This document shows positions 5,479-7,573 of a DNA stretch of 7,573 bases, one piece after another. The stretch covers positions 1 to 7,573 of the forward strand of contig SLLK01000380.1 in assembly GCA_007134115.1 (NCBI GenBank), given 5' to 3'. The stretch comes from Gammaproteobacteria bacterium (lineage in GTDB: Bacteria; Pseudomonadota; Gammaproteobacteria; UBA5335; SLRW01). The notes beneath the pieces were generated by a model that worked only from the letters and a program-made list of their open reading frames with translations, was not told the DNA's origin and ran no database searches. Each line of letters begins with the position of its first letter. Position 1 is the first letter of the stretch. The position numbers and the translations under genes are program-made.

Positions 5479-5510
5479 ATCAGCGCCCGACCCAAGCGCG
5501 TCGGGCTGAT
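5479..5510 (-). other. RNA hairpin between ctaD and the small assembly gene
   Basis: In the 61-nt gap after the ctaD stop the minus-strand RNA can pair ATCAGC-CCGAC (5510-5500) with GTCGGGC-GCTGAT (5491-5479), an 11-bp stem with a two-base bulge and an eight-base loop. No T-run follows, and the ribosome binding site of the next gene starts only a few bases after the stem. It therefore looks like an mRNA-processing or 3'-protecting structure, or a Rho-dependent attenuator, more than a full terminator. It could make structural coxB-ctaD mRNA more abundant than that of the assembly genes. Confidence 0.5.
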
Positions 5511-5525
5511 GGGCGCGTTGTCTTG

Positions 5526-7106
5526 CTAGCGGACCCGCGGCGGCGTCGTGAAGGTGTGATACGGCGGCGGCGAAGGCAGATCGAACTCAAGACCCTCGGA
5601 GCCTTCCCACACCTTCTTGGTCGCCTTCTGGCCGGAGCGACGCACACACTTGATCACCACGTACAGGAAAATCAGCTGGGCCAGGCCAAAGCCGAAGGCG
5701 CCGATACTCGATACCTGGTTAAAGGTGGTGAACTGCAGCGCATAATCCGGAATACGCCGGGGCATCCCCGCCAGACCCACGAAATGCATGGGGAAGAAGG
5801 TCAGGTTGACGAAAATGGTGGTCAACCAGAAATGGGTCTTGCCCAGAAATTCGTCGTACATGACGCCGGTCCACTTGGGCAGCCAGTAGTAAACCGCGCC
5901 CATGATGGCAAACACCGCGCCCGGCACCAGCACATAGTGGAAATGCGCCACCACGAAGTAGGAGTCATGGTACTGGAAGTCGGCCGGCACGATGGCCAGC
6001 ATCAGGCCGGAGAAGCCGCCAATAGTGAACATGAAGACAAAGCCCAGGGCAAACAGCATGGGTGTTTCGAAGGTCATGGAACTGCGCCACATGGTGGCAA
6101 CCCAGTTGAATACCTTCACCCCGGTCGGCACCGCAATCAGCATCGTCGAGAACATAAAGAACAGGGCCGCAGCCAGTGGCATACCCACGGTGAACATGTG
6201 GTGGGCCCAGACGATGAACGACAGGAAAGCGATGGCCGACATGGCGTAGATCATCGATGCCTTGCCGAACAGCGGCTTGCGGCAGAAGGCCGGAATGATA
6301 TGCGAAACAATGCCGAATGCAGGCAGGATAAGGATATAGACCTCGGGGTGCCCGAAGAACCAGAAAATATGCTGGAACAGCACCGGATCACCACCCCCGG
6401 CAGCACTGAAGAACGAGGTGGCAAAATACTTGTCGGTCAGCAGCATGGTCACTGCGCCCGCCAGCACCGGCATCACGGCAATCAGCAGATAGGCCGTGAT
6501 CAGCCATGACCACACGAACAGCGGCATTTTCATCAGCGTCATGCCGGGCGCGCGCATGTTCAGGATGGTCGCCACGATATTGATCGCGCCCATGATGGAG
6601 GAAATACCCATCAGGTGAATGGACAGGATCAGGAAAGGAAAGGCCTCACCGGTCTGCAGCACCAGGGGCGGATACATGGTCCACCCCGAAGCGGGCGCGC
6701 CGCCGGGCATGAACAGGGTGCTCAGCAACAGCGTAAAGGCGAACGGCAGTATCCAGAAGCCCCAGTTGTTGACCCGCGGCAGCGCCATATCGGGGGCGCC
6801 GATCATCACCGGCAACAACCAGTTCGCCAGCCCCACGAAGGCCGGCATGACCGCGCCGAAGATCATGATCAGCGCGTGCATGGTGGTCATCTGGTTGAAG
6901 AATTCAGGCTGAACCAGACTCAGGCCGGGCTGGAACAGCTCGGCACGGATCACCAGCGCCATGGCGCCGCCGACGAAGAACATGATCATGCTGAACCACA
7001 GGTACAGCGTGCCCAGGTCCTTGTGATTGGTGGTGGTGATCCAGCGCATCAGCCCGGGCGCCGGGCCGTCGTGATGGTGCTCGTCAGCGGTCGCTGAATA
7101 AGCCAT
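5526..7106 (-). CDS. ctaD: Cytochrome c oxidase subunit I (heme-copper oxidase, A1 type)
   Basis: This is the catalytic subunit, which reduces O2 to water at the heme a3-CuB centre and pumps protons. The 526-residue protein has the 12-helix core. Heme a ligands are H77 (TTMHALIMIF) and H390, and the heme a3 ligand is H388 (VVAHFHYVL). CuB ligands are H253 in FGHPEVY and H302/H303 (WAHHMF). Y257 is the Tyr expected to be cross-linked to H253. Glu255 in GHPEVY marks the A1 subtype. D-pathway residues Asp106 (GAPDMALPR), Asn95 and Asn113/114 are present, as are K-pathway Lys331 (PTGVKVF), H380-D381 (Mg site) and R450-R451 (heme propionates). The C terminus LPSPPPYHTF is typical. The ATG has GGAGGA (7114-7119) at 7 nt, a strong ribosome binding site, and lies 23 nt after the coxB stop. 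Every catalytic residue I checked is intact. Confidence 0.98.
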   Translation of the reverse strand: MAYSATADEHHHDGPAPGLMRWITTTNHKDLGTLYLWFSMIMFFVGGAMALVIRAELFQPGLSLVQPEFFNQMTTMHALIMIFGAVMPAFVGLANWLLPVMIGAPDMALPRVNNWGFWILPFAFTLLLSTLFMPGGAPASGWTMYPPLVLQTGEAFPFLILSIHLMGISSIMGAINIVATILNMRAPGMTLMKMPLFVWSWLITAYLLIAVMPVLAGAVTMLLTDKYFATSFFSAAGGGDPVLFQHIFWFFGHPEVYILILPAFGIVSHIIPAFCRKPLFGKASMIYAMSAIAFLSFIVWAHHMFTVGMPLAAALFFMFSTMLIAVPTGVKVFNWVATMWRSSMTFETPMLFALGFVFMFTIGGFSGLMLAIVPADFQYHDSYFVVAHFHYVLVPGAVFAIMGAVYYWLPKWTGVMYDEFLGKTHFWLTTIFVNLTFFPMHFVGLAGMPRRIPDYALQFTTFNQVSSIGAFGFGLAQLIFLYVVIKCVRRSGQKATKKVWEGSEGLEFDLPSPPPYHTFTTPPRVR

Positions 7107-7129
7107 TTAGTCTTCCTCCAACAAGAAGA

Positions 7130-7573
7130 TTACCGGGCAGCCCGGATATCGGACGGCGTAACCACATCGCCGGTATCGTTACCCCAGGCGTTGCGCTGAT
7201 AGGTGATCACTGCGGCCAGTTGCTCATCATCCAGACGTTCGCCGAAGGCGGCCATACCGGTCCCCGGCACGCCGTTGACCACCACCTCGATGTGGCGTTG
7301 CAGGTCATTGAGAACCATGTCGCTGCCAGCCAGGGCCGGGAACATACCCATACCGCGTCCATCCTTGCGATGGCAGGTGGCGCACTGGCGGTCATTGATT
7401 GCCTTGCCGCGCTCCATCAGCCCGGTCATGTCGTCACCGCCGGCGGCGGCAGCCGTGAGCCCGGCCAGCGGGCCAATGCTGGCAACCTGTATACCATCGG
7501 CAGCGGGAGTCACTGTTGCGGCAGTTTCTTCGCCCTTTTGCTCGGCCACCCAGGCCTCGAAATCCTCGGGCGC
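7130..7573 (-). CDS. coxB: Cytochrome c oxidase subunit II with C-terminal cytochrome c domain (partial)
   Basis: The frame is open to the window edge and gives the last 147 residues. It begins APEDFEAWVAEQK, the typical end of a subunit II CuA domain; the CuA ligands and N-terminal helices lie outside the window. An Ala/Gly/Thr-rich linker (about visible residues 15-47) leads into a class I cytochrome c domain: CATCH at visible residues 64-68 (7370-7384) binds heme c, and Met107 in VPGTGMAAFG is the likely sixth ligand. The end, WGNDTGDVVTPSDIRAAR, resembles other fused subunit II proteins. Subunit II takes electrons from cytochrome c via CuA; the fused domain makes this a caa3-like enzyme, with heme c as entry site. 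A GTG within the frame at 7547-7549 could suggest a separate cytochrome, but the CuA-end sequence before it argues against that. The gene leads the visible structural operon; its promoter is not in the window. Confidence 0.93.
   Translation of the reverse strand, partial: APEDFEAWVAEQKGEETAATVTPAADGIQVASIGPLAGLTAAAAGGDDMTGLMERGKAINDRQCATCHRKDGRGMGMFPALAGSDMVLNDLQRHIEVVVNGVPGTGMAAFGERLDDEQLAAVITYQRNAWGNDTGDVVTPSDIRAAR

Noticed and set aside
5463..6509. Long plus-strand open frame (348 codons) antisense to ctaD
   Set aside because: The product is rich in His, Gln, Arg and Gly with no membrane or domain pattern, as expected for the complement of a GC-rich membrane-protein gene. The minus-strand frame has every catalytic residue of subunit I.
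7130..7549. Stand-alone cytochrome c gene starting at a GTG (7547-7549)
   Set aside because: The frame stays open to the window edge and reads APEDFEAW just before, the characteristic end of a CoxB CuA domain, so this is the C-terminal part of coxB.
1..7573. CRISPR array, tRNA, rRNA, IS element, phage or toxin-antitoxin module
   Set aside because: On reading both strands I found no regularly spaced repeats, no cloverleaf or rRNA-like stretch, no transposase, and no target-site duplications. Almost all sequence is accounted for by oxidase and assembly genes.

Overview
The window carries most of a chromosomal aa3-type (caa3-like) cytochrome c oxidase locus from a GC-rich proteobacterium. Gene content and order match the layout I recall from Pseudomonas and related Gammaproteobacteria: coxB, ctaD, a small assembly protein, ctaG, coxC, a DUF2909 gene, SURF1, an SCO-like protein, ctaA and ctaB. 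That assignment rests on gene order and protein sequence recalled from memory; I would not name a genus.

Layout, read in the direction of the main transcript (minus strand, right to left). The 3' part of coxB (7130-7573) enters from the right edge and encodes a C-terminal cytochrome c domain. It is followed by ctaD (5526-7106, catalytic subunit I), a 46-residue membrane protein in a short frame (5324-5464), ctaG/cox11 (4719-5327, CuB insertion) and coxC (3823-4698, subunit III). A 9-bp perfect hairpin (3775-3797) then separates coxC from a convergent plus-strand gene for a two-helix DUF2909 protein (3520-3753). A 93-nt divergent spacer (3427-3519) separates that gene from a second minus-strand block: SURF1 (2680-3426), an SCO/thioredoxin-fold-like protein (2070-2687), heme A synthase ctaA (1042-2064) and heme O synthase ctaB (157-1041). 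Genes in this block overlap or lie within 5 nt of each other. The last 156 bases hold no recognisable gene and resemble an intergenic repeat.

How the genes work together: CtaB converts heme B to heme O and CtaA converts heme O to heme A. SURF1 helps place heme A in CtaD, CtaG delivers copper to CuB of CtaD, and the SCO-like protein may act on copper or thiols during assembly. CoxB, CtaD and CoxC form the enzyme that oxidises cytochrome c, reduces O2 to water and pumps protons.

There is no CRISPR array, tRNA, rRNA, phage or IS gene in the window, and I see no wholly new multi-gene system. The points worth a second look are the unlisted 46-aa gene, the SCO-like protein that keeps CxxxC but seems to lack the copper-ligand histidine, the paired 10-bp sites two helical turns apart in front of the DUF2909 gene, the hairpin between ctaD and the assembly genes, and the repeat-like left edge.
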